The notes below the pieces were generated by a model. It was not told the origin of the DNA, made no database searches, and worked only from the letters and a program-made list of their open reading frames with translations. From Aspidapion aeneum (taxonomy: Eukaryota; Arthropoda; Insecta; Coleoptera; Brentidae), in the NCBI GenBank assembly GCA_963576565.1, contig OY755042.1, forward strand, positions 110,785,314 to 110,849,313: a DNA stretch of 64,000 nt, read 5' to 3'. Made by a program: the position numbers and the translations under genes. Each line of letters begins with the position of its first letter. Positions within the stretch are counted from its first letter, which is position 1. Positions 45,736 to 56,404 of the stretch are shown one piece after another.

Positions 45736-45998
45736 TCGAGCTTCGGCCTAACTAAACTAAACATATGATTTTGGGGACAATGTTGCCATTTACTTTTAAA
45801 CACATTTTTTAGGCCACAAAAAAAATTGCCGGTTACTAATTCTTTGGTGTTACTGTTTTCATCTCGTAATTTATGAGATGAAAAAAGTAAAGAATTAGTA
45901 CCCAGATATTTTTCTGTGGCTTAAAAAAAAGTGTTTGCAAGTAAATGACAACATTGTACCCAAAATCGTATGCTTGGTTTTGTCAGTCCGAAGCTCGA
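45735..45998. repeat. ~125-bp-arm inverted repeat (foldback)
   Basis: Left arm CGAGCTTCGGCC…ATGATTTTGGGGACAATGTT… pairs with right arm …AACATTGTACCCAAAATCGT…CCGAAGCTCG. The centre is near 45862, where CATCTCgtaatttatGAGATG forms the tip. Noncoding. Confidence 0.8.
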
Positions 45999-46331
45999 AA
46001 TATCCGCCTAGTCGGTTAGGAATCACTTTCAAGAATTTTCGAAGAAGAAAAAGTTTAGCATCTCGGCAAAATAAAGATATGTACCTAAATTCATCTTGTT
46101 ACTCATTACTTAAAAAAATAGACCGGTGTACCGTGGACTATTAAGAAACAATAAAATCTGAAACCCATTTTTAAACATGGAGAGGCAGGTGCTGTAATAA
46201 TGTAAATTTTATGACATCTGGGATTTACACCTGCTGTTAAATCCTTGATGGGTTTTTAATTTTTATATTTTGGTACCATCTTTTATTAAAGAAATAAGGG
46301 TCAGAACCGTGCTAAAGACAGAAAGGCATTA

Positions 46332-46468
46332 AAAAAATACTCTGCCAATCTATGGGCACCTAAGCCCACACTGGGTACTATAGTTATAGTGTACGTGTGA
46401 GCTAATAAAACTAACCAAATTTCATTTAAATCGGACAAGCGGTTTTTGAGTTATGCGGGTTGGTCGTT

Positions 46469-46505
<37 letters not shown>

Positions 46506-46620
46506 AAAGTTTCAAAATCATCTGAAACGCAAAGATATATAAAAAATTTTGAAATCGCAGCAACTTTTTTTTCTCGAAAAAATTAGGATTATCATAACTC
46601 AAACTATACTGTGAGCTAAT
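46332..46620 (-). mobile_element. Family A element, copy 6, no tandem units
   Basis: Tail ACTCTGCCAATCTATGGGCA, 3' hairpin, then directly ACCAAATTTCATTTAAATCG, (CAGA)n and a decayed 5' hairpin ending near 46618. The tandem-unit block is absent. Ends a few bases before Tigger-like copy 2. Confidence 0.8.
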
Positions 46621-46623
46621 ATA

Positions 46624-47222
46624 CTGTGAAATCTCCTATCAGCGGACACTCACGGTTTCGTCGATTTTGTCCGCTTAGTGGAGGTGTCCGTTTATGAGAG
46701 AGAACTGCGAAATTTTAATATATATTTATTAACAATTTATGCTGCTTGAGTTTTTCCGATATTAAATTTTTCAGCGATCTTTCGTGCTGATAGATTTTCC
46801 TTCTCCGAAACGGTAACATCTTCCATTTTTTCACGTAAACTAAGAAGTTTTTTACTAGGCGCCATTTCAAAAAGATTTATTACTTCCCAACTGAACAATA
46901 AAAATAAAACACAGTAGTCCTGCCGAATAAAATATGTTTTTAATCGGACAGAAATTTAGTCTCCGCAGTAAAACGAAAAGAGATAATTCCCCGGCTGTAG
47001 AGTGCGTTGTTGCCAACATACTACATAATATTTATGCCCATGTCGTAAAGCGCTCCGTCCCGTTGTCAGAGAAAAAATTGTCCGCGTCCGGTTATTAGAG
47101 TGTCCGGTTATAGGAGTGAATTTTACATGTAAAGAAATAGGGAAAAGCTTGGTCCCAACAAATTTGTCCGCCTAAAGGGAGTGTCCGCTTAATAGAGGTG
47201 TCCGCAAGGAGAGGTTTCACTG
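46624..47222 (-). mobile_element. Tigger/pogo-like MITE, copy 2
   Basis: TIRs CTGTGAAATCTCCTATCAGC and (opposite) CAGTGAAACCTCTCCTTGCG, TA on both sides. It keeps CAGCGATCTTTCGTGCTGAT, the antisense of the transposase helix-turn-helix, and lacks the catalytic domain. About 600 bp. Confidence 0.85.
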
Positions 47223-47224
47223 TA

Positions 47225-48115
47225 TTTTATTTCTAAATATAAAATTTTTCAAAATATAAATATTTATAAAGTAATTTTTAACAACAATCTAACTTGACCT
47301 GACCCAAAAACTGATGAATCTTACATTTGTCCCTTGCAAGGACCAAATTCCCAAAGTCGGAGCCAGTCATATAGGACACCCTGTATATTTAAAGTTAAAA
47401 GAAAGTCCTAGGCGTCAGTGCTGTCTAGGGAAATGAACCTAGAATATTTTTAGATCAGAGGGGCCTCCAGCAAAATTTATATGTGTCTTTTTGTTAACTA
47501 ATCTTACCGCATAGTTCGTTTATGAGATGGCTGAAGAATTAATTTTAGAAAATTAAATTTAGTTTTAAAACTGATACTTATAATACTCGTACTGAACAAT
47601 ATCAATTAAATAAAATTTTATACACCAATCAGTTATACCTGCGTACATTTTTTAGTCGAAGCCTAAAAACTGGTTTTCGGACTTCATTAAAACTCGTTAA
47701 AAATCAAAAAATTACTGGTAAGGTAAGCGATAAAGCATCTCTCAAAATCGACCAGTGAAGAGTACAAAAACAAGGTTCTGCATCAATGCAGTGTCTTCAT
47801 AGAATAAAGAAACGAAGATAAACTTCACACCTCTTATTCTGGCGTTTAAATTGCAAAAAATCTTCTACTTTGCATTGAATGAGGATAAAAATATTTATTC
47901 GTAAAATATGTCAAAAAAATGTAAACGATTGTAGAAAGTTCATAGATATATACAGAGAAGTTTGCATAATAATATAGCGAACCCGTTTATAATAAACATC
48001 GCTTATAGCAAACCCCGTTCAAAATATCCAAAAGAGTTTGTTACTTAGGTTCAACTTAGGCGAACCAGTTTCCGTGCAATCTTGGAGTTCACTATATCCG
48101 GACTTTACTGTATAA
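47225..48115. other. Intron sequence, no gene recognised
   Basis: AT-rich, no coding motifs. GGACACCCTGTATATT near 47376 is another CAGGGTGTCC-type tip. Confidence 0.5.
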
Positions 48116-48119
48116 TTTA

Positions 48120-48420
48120 TATAAAAAAGTTTTAAAAAAGTCTAGAAAGGTCTGTAAAAGTTTGGAAATGTCCTGGAAAAGTCTGGAATTGTCAAGAAAA
48201 AGTCTGGAAGTATTCTGGAAATCTTTGGGCAAGTATGGAAGTCTGGAAAACTCTGGAAATGTCTAAAAAGGGTCTGAAAATATCCAGAAAAAATCTGGAA
48301 ATATTCGGAAAAAATTCGGACAAGTTTAGAAGTTTCTAAATAATTTAAAAGCCTGGAAATGTTCAGGAGAACTCTGGAAATGTTCTAAAAACGTCTAGAA
48401 CTTTTGAACAATATCAATTT
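48120..48420 (+). repeat. Degenerate AAAGTCTGGAAAT minisatellite
   Basis: About twenty irregular 11-14-bp units on the theme AAAAGTCTGGAAATGT. Confidence 0.75.
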
Positions 48421-48579
48421 TGTATATTTTTGTCTGATGTTGTCATCTTTTTAAAAGTCCTAAACTTCTGATTTAAAATGTTGCAGTCTTATGGGAGATT
48501 GAATATTATCTTCTAGGGATTTAATTGCCAAAAAGGATTTATGGTGTACAACATTTTGGGCAGATATTTACCCCTCGAT

Positions 48580-48715
48580 CTTCCGAGGGGTAAATAACTG
48601 AGGATTTATGGTGTACAGACTAGAGGATTTATGGGGATTTAGGGGGATTTACTAGGGATTTATGAGGATTTACGAGGATTTACCGAGGATTTATCAAGGA
48701 TTTAAATCATGTTCT
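48580..48715 (+). repeat. Degenerate GAGGATTTATGG repeat
   Basis: Repeated GAGGATTTAYGG / GGGGATTTA units. At the left is TTTACCCCTCG…CGAGGGGTAAA (48570-48597), a short hairpin. Confidence 0.7.
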
Positions 48716-49269
48716 GCGCAAAAGCAATCGCCTACCACGTGCCAAAAATCGTTCGGGGATCTCGATAAACACGCTTTTGGCGCGGCGTTGCCAGTTTAAC
48801 TAGACCCAACGAAAATTTGGGGAAAATGTTTATTTAATTAATCCGTATTGGAGTCCACATTATAAAGAAATTAGCTATAAAATAAAAACAACGAATTAAG
48901 CAAGTGAAAAGCGGTTTTTATATAAAGATTATTTGTCGGATTACTTTATGCTCGGCACTCATGTTTTTTGAGAGTTAAGTTTGGCAACATCTTATGCATT
49001 TGCCACTAATTCAGCCTATTCGAGAGCATATTAATATGCGTTTGACTTAAACAATCCAAATAGTTATTTGTTTAAGGATTTATGCAAGATATCCAGTGTC
49101 GGAGTTATGGATAACTTAATTTTGAGAAGCTATGATCAAAGATTCATCGAAGCAACAATTGAAGATGGTCCATATGTCCGAGTCGCTGTTGGTAATAAAT
49201 CGAAAATTGTCAAAAAGTCCTCGCTCTGTTGGCGCTAGAGGAAACTAAAAATAGGGGTAGTACAGACAG

Positions 49270-49820
49270 GCTACAACGTTTTGTTCTAAAAAGTACACCA
49301 GAACTCAAAAGACTAAGACACCAGAATTAGGTCACAAAAAGGTAAATTCATTAAAATCCAAAGGAACCTACATAAAGAAAAACTGGAAGAGAGGTAAAAG
49401 AGACAGCTCAGATAGTTCAGAAGATAATACCATCATAAAATATGACGATAGCCCAAGTACAGAAATGTTCTCTGAAAATGACTCGGAAAATGGTATTGAA
49501 ATGGAAATTAACGTTAATGAACGAGAATATCAAGGGAAAAACTTTCAAAAAGATTACTCCCATCAACATTCCAGTTCATCGGCTTTGACAATTTTCTTAG
49601 AGATTGATAAGTTTTATGTAGTGTATTAAGACGAAGGCTGGTTTGTTGGAAAACTTGTAAGACATGTTGATGGCACTGCCGATAATCCGATAGTCGAAAT
49701 TAAATTTTTAAGACAAAATAAACGAAAAAAATATGAATTTAAATGGCCTGGGAAGCAAGATTTGTCCAACATAGAAACAGAATATATATTTTTCGGACCA
49801 ATATCAATAAAGCAGATATT
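49270..49820 (+). pseudogene. Degraded unknown ORF, probably transposon-derived
   Basis: A frame of about 180 codons is open except for one in-frame TAA near 49628. It reads a basic start (TFCSKKYTRTQKTKTPE), an acidic/Ser middle (KRDSSDSSEDNTIIKYDDSP) and a C-terminal fold KFYVVY-stop-DEGWFVGKLVRHVDG… with KWPGKQDLSNIETEYIFF. The DEGWFVGKL…KWPxKxD pattern resembles small beta-rich domains that I have seen in transposon-encoded proteins, but I cannot name the family. Upstream (49094) an ATG starts a related-looking stretch in another frame. Codon composition is less AT-extreme than the flanks. Confidence 0.5.
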
Positions 49821-50271
49821 TACCCCTCGATCTTCTCTCTATGTTGGCTTTCAAATTATCTCATTGCTTTATGAGATGCCCGCTATATTATAGTCTTTAT
49901 ATTATTATATAATATATGAAAGTCATCTTTCAATAATTGTTCATGATTTTATTTTGTCTTGTTTACCTTATAATATTTAATATTATGAACACAGGTCATT
50001 GGCAAGACAGGAATTATACAATCTACTATATTCTGGTCTCGTCTTTCTCCGCTTTTGGCTCACTTAACATGATTTTCAAGTTGAAACTTTGTAATTAGCG
50101 TCAAAATTTGCCACTTACCAAATTAATACATAAATACAAGGGGACTCACAAATCGCCTGAGCCATAAGCTAAGTTGATAGGAACGTTTAAAAGCTTATTT
50201 AATGTTTTGTTTTTGTTGACAGTATGTTAATACCACTGTGAATTTTTATTTTATTTATTAATTGTATGAGT

Positions 50272-50556
50272 CAGTGGCGGATCCAGGGAGGGCCAGAGGG
50301 GCCCGGCTCCCCTGCTTGAGATAAACCTTAAATGTATTTATGTATAAACCGCAATTTTTTACAAAATTTACATTTTTAGACATTTCTTTACAAATATTTA
50401 AATTTTTTCAAATTTTTTTACCAAAATTACCTTATTTTCCAAAATTTTTTTGTATGTGGTTATAGCTCAGAATTATTACAAACCGCAAAATTAGTTTCTT
50501 TTTGGTTTTTGCTGATTCATTGACCCCTCCACCCGAAAATACAGGTTCCGCCACTG
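50272..50556. mobile_element. hAT-type MITE, perfect 8-bp TSD
   Basis: 285 bp with ends CAGTGGCGGATCC and (opposite) CAGTGGCGGAACCTG. GTATGAGT is found at 50264-50271 and 50557-50564. The interior is AT-rich and noncoding. Confidence 0.9.
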
Positions 50557-50576
50557 GTATGAGTGTGACATTAAAA

Positions 50577-51107
50577 AAATACTCTGCCAATATATGGGCA
50601 CCTAAGCTCACACTAGGTTCTCTAGTTATAGTGTATGTAAAATGTATTTTGTTTAACTCCAGACTCAATTACCTTTCGTTTGATATCACACACGCCATAT
50701 TTTAACTTAAACTCTAATTTTTGAAATCTACCCCCAACCTTTTTTGTAAATAAACTAAATTGTATTTTTAACACCAGACTCAATTACCGTTCGGTTGATA
50801 CCACACACGCCATCTTTTCACATAAACTTTTTTTTTGAAATCTGCCCCCACCCTTTTATTTGGCTTTGACCATTTCGACCCAAGACCCAGCTTAGGAACC
50901 AAATTTCATTCAAATCGGGCAAGCGGTTTTTGAGTTATGCGCGTTAGTCGTTACAGACAGACAGACGGCGCGACAAAAAAGTTTCAAAATCATCCGAAAC
51001 GCAAAGATATATAAAACTTTTTGAAATCGGAGCAACTTTTTTTTTCTCGAAAAAGCTAGGATCACCATAGCTCACACTACTATAGTATAGTAGTAGTGTG
51101 AGCTAAA
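50577..51107 (-). mobile_element. Family A element, copy 7
   Basis: Tail ACTCTGCCAATATATGGGCA, decayed 3' hairpin, two tandem units, a single CAGACAGACAG tract, 5' hairpin TAGCTCACACTACTATAG…GTGTGAGCTA at 51068-51105. Confidence 0.83.
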
Positions 51108-51883
51108 AAAATGTCGAAACCTTTAGCCTAATATTTTCTGCGTATGTAAGGCCCGCCCTTTTATAAATTGTAACATTCTTGATTTATTTTAAAAAAATGT
51201 ATGCTTTAATAAAATGTTTTCTAATCTAACAATTTTTTCAATCCAAGGTTTGTTATATAAAAAGTATTCATACAAATTGTTTTATCTATAAAATAAGGTG
51301 GGAATTAGGTAGGTAATCAATTTAATTTTTAACAAATAAAACACTCAAATAATATTATTTCGTAATAATGTTTGTTTTAACAAAGTTAAATAATGTTATA
51401 GAAACACTCAAATATTAAAAAAATATATATACAGGGTTGTTAAAGTTAGATCTGAGATGCCAAAAAACTGTGTGTTAAAGTATTGAGTGGGCCAAATTAT
51501 TTTTTTCTAATTTTGTATTTTTACATGTTTTATGTTTATACAATCATTTTTTATTGTTCTTGTTTAATGAATTTTTTCTATGTTCAGAAATAGAATAGGG
51601 TTCTACGTCTGTGATAAAAGTTAAAAAATTTAAAAAAAAAAACGTATTCTACAGATGCGCATTTTAGTTTTGCACCAAAATATCAAAAAATATCAAGATC
51701 GAAAATAAGTTATTTGTGGGTTTTCTCTTCGATAGAAAACATCTCGATTGGCTTTACAGGCCTCTGCGCCGAATTAGTGTGCCAATAATTCGGTTAACTT
51801 AGTTTGGCGTCTTATCGCAAAAATGGCGATAACAGTATAAAAAAAAATATTTTTACTAAAGTAAAGACAATATTATATATATT

Positions 51884-52366
51884 TCGCTCACACTACTACC
51901 ACGGATCACCTTTTGTTAGGTGATCCGTGCTACTACTCTACTATAGTAGTGTGAGCTGTTGTGATCCTAATTTTTTCGAGAAAAGAAAATTTGCTCCGAT
52001 TTTAAATTTTTTTATTTATCTTTGCGTGTCAGATGATTTTGAAACTTTTTTGTCGCGCCGTCTGTCTGTCTGTATTTCTGTCTGTAACGACCAACCCGCA
52101 TAACTCAAAAACCGCTTGCCCGATTTGAATGAAATTTGGTACCTAGGCTGGGTTTTGGGTCGAGATAGTCCCGTTTAAAAATGAACAAAATCCACCGAAC
52201 ACAAGCCAAATAAAAGGGTGGGGTGTAGATTTTAAAAATTAGAATTTAAGTCAAATTGAGTCTGGAGTTGAATAAAATTTATTTCAGTTTTTAGCTTACA
52301 CGTACACTATAACAACTATAGTACCTAGTGTGAGCTTAGGTGCCCATATATTGGCAGAGTATTTTT
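51884..52366 (+). mobile_element. Family A element, copy 8, with compound 5' hairpin
   Basis: 5' hairpin 51884-51958, whose loop holds a second palindrome CACGGATCACC-ttttgtta-GGTGATCCGTG. The tandem block has collapsed to part of one unit. 3' hairpin and tail TATATTGGCAGAGTATTT complete it. Confidence 0.83.
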
Positions 52367-52374
52367 TTTTGCTT

Positions 52375-52510
52375 ATAAAGACCCTAAGGAACGTACTTAA
52401 ATTACGTACCGCAAAAATTTAGGACTTTTGACCCTCCCTCCTCCCTCCGTAACGCATTTTCAAGGAAAAACACATTAAAAAATCATTGAGTGTAACGCAA
52501 GGCAAAACCC
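52375..52510 (-). repeat. Family G repeat, copy 2
   Basis: Complement of the 45611-45735 motifs: ACGTACTTAAATTACGTACC, CCTCCGTAACGCATTTTC, GTGTAACGCAAGGC. Confidence 0.65.
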
Positions 52511-52570
52511 CTAGATCATACATTAGCAACTCTGTATTTTCTTCCATGAAAACGATGCATAATACAAACA

Positions 52571-52733
52571 TAAGCGCACCCATGGTGGGGGGGCTCGGGG
52601 CCCGGGCCCCACCCCAAGCATAAGAATTTTTTAGTTATTTTCCACATATTTTATGGAAATAGCACAAAATTCGTCATTATGGGGTCTCGCCCCCCCCCCC
52701 AAGATATATTCCTGGGTGCGCTACTGATACACA
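52571..52733. mobile_element. Small hAT-like MITE
   Basis: Ends CATAAGCGCACCCATGG and (opposite) CAGTAGCGCACCCAGG, with inner G/C runs GGGGGGGCTCGGGGCCCGGG and CCCCCCCCCCC. Flanking duplication is not clean, so classification rests on the terminal sequence. Confidence 0.6.
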
Positions 52734-53259
52734 AAGCTAAAACCTAGAAGAACTCATACGAAGAAAATAGAGACACACATAGGTATGCCTGTCCTATTAA
52801 GAACGTTTAAAAAACTATTTTTGAAATAATTTTAAAAATACATCTCTGGAGAATAATTTAAAATTTAGAGGTTATTCCAGACGTTATGTCTTTGGAAAGT
52901 AAAAATAATTTTAGAAAAATCGTAATATCCTAGAAAATTTATGTCTTTTTTATTTTAAAACTGAAATATCGTACATAAATTTGGAAATTGTTATCGTCAC
53001 CTCCTTGGCGATACTTAAAGAATTGTTGTTAAATTAACCTTGAACAGTTTTAAATAAGATTAGGAGCATTATCATTGACCTTTGGTTCTTTAAATTATAT
53101 CGTGATCCAAAAAAAATACCCTAAACACAACAATAAAATAAATGGATTCATAATGGAACCGATATCTTCAGTTTTTGTAAATGTAAATATCTCAGAAACG
53201 GAAGCTCCCACGTTTTTAGTAATAACCTTAAACTTTTAAGAAAAACGTGTTTTACTGTA

Positions 53260-53860
53260 CAGTGAAACCTCCTATGGGCGGACACTCACGGTTTCGTCGA
53301 TATTGTCCGCTTATTGGAGGTGTCCGCTTATGAGAGAGAACTGCGAAATTTTATTATATATTTATTAACAATTTCCGCTATTAAATTTTTCAGCGATCTT
53401 TCGCGCTTATAGATGTTCCTTCTCCGAAACGTTAACAACTTCCATTTTCACGTAAACTAAGAAGTTTTTTCCTAGATCTAATAATACCCAACTGAACAAT
53501 AAAAATAAAACGATGTTCTGTGAATAAAACAGCAGTCCCGCCGACTAAAATATGTTGTAAATACGACGGAAGTATTTAGTCTCCGCATTAAAACGGAAAG
53601 AGGTAATTCTCCGGCTGCAGAGTGCGTTGTTGCCAACATACTACATAATATTTATGCTAATGTTGTGCAGCGCTCCTCCGTCCCGGTGTCAGAGGTTCGC
53701 GTCCGGTTAAGGGAGGTTTTAGAAATTTTTAACAAAAAAAAATTGTCCGCGTCCGGTTATTAGAGTGTAAAGAAATTGGGAAAAGCTTGGTTTCAACAAA
53801 TTTGTCCGCCTAAAGGGAGTGTCCGCTTAATAGAGATGTCCGCAAGGAGAGGTTTCACTG
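53260..53860 (-). mobile_element. Tigger/pogo-like MITE, copy 3
   Basis: TIRs CAGTGAAACCTCCTATGGGC and (opposite) CAGTGAAACCTCTCCTTGCG, TA on both sides. About 600 bp; keeps AGCGATCTTTCGCGCTTATA (antisense helix-turn-helix remnant). Confidence 0.88.
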
Positions 53861-53979
53861 TATTCCGAAAACCGCATATTGATGCGATGCCCATTATGAA
53901 GTTAGCTTATCTTCAATTTTCAAAAAACTGTTATTATCATTAATGGATTTTGACCAAAATCTAATCAGCTCTTTACAAT

Positions 53980-55505
53980 GGGGATGGGACAATTCGCCGA
54001 GGCCGATTCGCCGCGGGCCGATTCGCCGCGGGGACAATTCGCCGCGAGATTTTTTGTTTTATGATATGATACCATTGGCAATTATTTAAACAGTTTTATT
54101 TTGCTTGACTTCGTATAATATATTTGTTTATTTGTTTGATCATAACTTTTTCAAACTTTTATTTGGTGGTTAGTATAATACAATTCAACATTTTTTTTAT
54201 TAGAAAAATAAATAAAATGGCGGTCTTTCCTATTTATGAACCGATTTGCATCAAACTCGGAACTTTGAGATCTTTCAGGTCGCTGATTATTATATTAAAC
54301 CTAATTTTAAAAAATCAAAATGGCGGTTCCACAATGGCGGACTTTCTTATTTATAAACCGATTTGCCTCAAACTTGAAACATTGCGGCGCTTAAGGTAAC
54401 TTAATACAATTTTTGACTTAAATTTAAAAAAATTAAAATGGCAGTTCCACTTTCTTGTTTATAAATTGATTTGCCTCAAAATTGGAGGGGGGGAGGTCTG
54501 ATGCTCTGGGGGGCCGAAGCCTCATGATGGCGAATTTTATACTCTTTAATTTTTTTATTCATGAAATATGTGAATAATATTTAAAAAAGTCTTAGGCTTG
54601 GGGGGCCTAGGCCCGAGGAATCCGCCATTTTCAGGTTTTAAAATTTAAGTCAAAAATTGTATTGAGTTACCTTATAGGCGCCCGGATGTTTCAAGTTTAG
54701 GGCAAATCGGTTTATTAATAAGAAAGTGCGCCATTGTGGATCCGCCATTTTGATTTTTTAAAGTTTATGTTAGAAATCATAATTAGCGACCTGAAACACC
54801 CCAAAGTTCAGAATTTGATGCATATCGGTTCATAAATGGAAAAACCCGCCATTTCGGATCCGCCATTTTGATTTTTTTAAATTTAAGTCAAAAATTGTAT
54901 TAAGTTACTAAAGCGCCGCGATGTTTCAAGTTTGAGGCAAATCGGTTTATAAATGAGAAAGTGCACCATTGTGGAACCGCCATTTTGTTTTTTTTAAGTT
55001 TAAGTTAGAAATCATAATCAGGGACCTAAAACACCCCAAAATTCCAAATTTAATGCATATTGGTTCATAAATGGGAAAATCCGCCATTTCGGATCCGCCA
55101 TTTTGTTTTTTTTTTAAGTTTAAGTTAGAAATCATAATAAGCGACCTGAAACACCCCAAAGTTCCGAGTTTGATGCATATCGGTTCATAAATGGGAAAAT
55201 CCGCCATTTTGGATCCGCCATTTTATTTATTTTTCTAATAAAAATTGTTGAATTGTATACTAACCCCAAAGACCTAGTTGGAAAACTTTCAAAAAAGTTA
55301 TGATCAAACAAATAAACAAATATATTATATAAAGTCAAGCTAAATTAAACTGCTTAAACAATTGCCAATGATAAAAGCATAAAATAAAAAATCTCGCGGC
55401 GAATTGTCCCCGCGGCGAATCGGCCGGCGGCGAATCGGCCGGCGGCGAATCGGCTGCGGCGAATCGGCTGCGGCGAATCGGGCGCGGCGAATTGTCCCCT
55501 ACCCC
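53980..55505. mobile_element. Family D: 1.5-kb long-TIR element with GC-rich tips
   Basis: Tips GGGGATGGGACAATTCGCCG and (opposite) GGGGTAGGGGACAATTCGCC, followed by tandem GGCGAATCGGC units. Long TIRs of about 170 bp continue through CAATTATTTAAACAGTTTTA. TTTACAAT/TTTACAGT flank the ends: an 8-bp duplication with one mismatch. The interior is a tandem array of two alternating ~130-bp monomers built around GGATCCGCCATTTTG, with opposite orientation left and right. Noncoding; apparent frames come from the repeats. Superfamily unassigned. Confidence 0.82.
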
Positions 55506-55709
55506 TTTACAGTATTGTACACTATTTTACCTAAAAATTTCATGAAAATCGGTTCAGCGGTTTAGGACAGACATGAACACACCTGGGCAGACGTCACGAC
55601 GATATTGCTAAGATAACGGCAAAGTTCTAGGCATACTTTAAAACGCTTTGGCTTCACTATCAAAAATTTTGTTAAGGAAAATTGTTTATGTTCTGGATAG
55701 TGAAAAAAA

Positions 55710-56180
55710 TTGTATTTATTCAATATGGCTTCAAGAGGACTAAACAGGAAAACTACTTTTATGAGAGAGCAATCAAGATTGACCTTTAAAAAGACTCTTT
55801 TATTATTAATGTCTGAGCAACCAGAACAGTTACCAAAGAGTGGAGTGACCAAATGTAGATCAAGAAAGCTGATAATGGCCCAAGAAAAGAAGTGTGTACT
55901 TTATCCATTTTATTATTAAAACTTATAAAAAAAATACACATATCCCTTCAGGGTGGCGCACCGAAAACGTACCGCAGCTCATTTCGAGTGGTTTATAGAA
56001 AAGAAAAATATAGAAACAAAATTTGTAAAAAAATATTTAGTAGAAATTATAAAGCAAAGAAAATGTAATCAGAAAATTCAAAATGGCCGCCGTCCCGTCC
56101 ATTTCGTTCTTTGGTTTAGAAATGTCAAGTGCTTGTCAACCGCTGTTTTTGTTTATTTGTGTTTTTGGCAGTTTTTTTAA
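55710..56180 (+). other. Unrecognised ORF pair with an intron-like gap
   Basis: 55725-55919 reads MASRGLNRKTTFMREQSRLT and onward to KKCVLYPFYY. A second frame from about 55953 reads AHRKRTAAHFEWFIEKKNIE. Between them a GTGTACTTTATCC donor-like site and a tatcccttcag|GG acceptor could form a ~60-bp intron. The first peptide is basic; neither resembles a family I know. Probably a transposon relic. Confidence 0.25.
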
Positions 56181-56404
56181 TTAAATTTGAGATAAAATCT
56201 GTTAAAAACTGTTCAGGGTCTAAAAAACATTACTTTTTCCTCTGTAGAAAACTCCAGAAGAGACAATAACTTTTGTAGAATGGAAAAATATTGTTTTTTC
56301 AAGTTCTTAACTTCTTTATTTTTTGGTTAATTAAGCGAAGGAGTTTAGAAGCCTGGCTTCATTACCAAGGCTTCTTCGGCCTATCACGAAAAAGGACAAA
56401 AGTA

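Larger units (their letters stand above)
53150..55615 (-). repeat. Family C repeat, copy 3, split by two insertions
   Basis: Fragments of family C in reverse orientation: 53150-53257 (AAATATCTCAGAAACGGAAG), 53863-53979 (AATGGATTTTGACCAAAATC, CTAATCAGCT) and 55506-55615 (CATGAAAATCGGTTCAGCGG). They are separated by Tigger-like copy 3 and family D. Copy 2 of family C gives the uninterrupted order. Confidence 0.75.

Noticed and set aside
55710..56180. Two-exon host gene
   Set aside because: No known motif, weak intron signals and neighbours are all transposons; kept only as a low-confidence feature.
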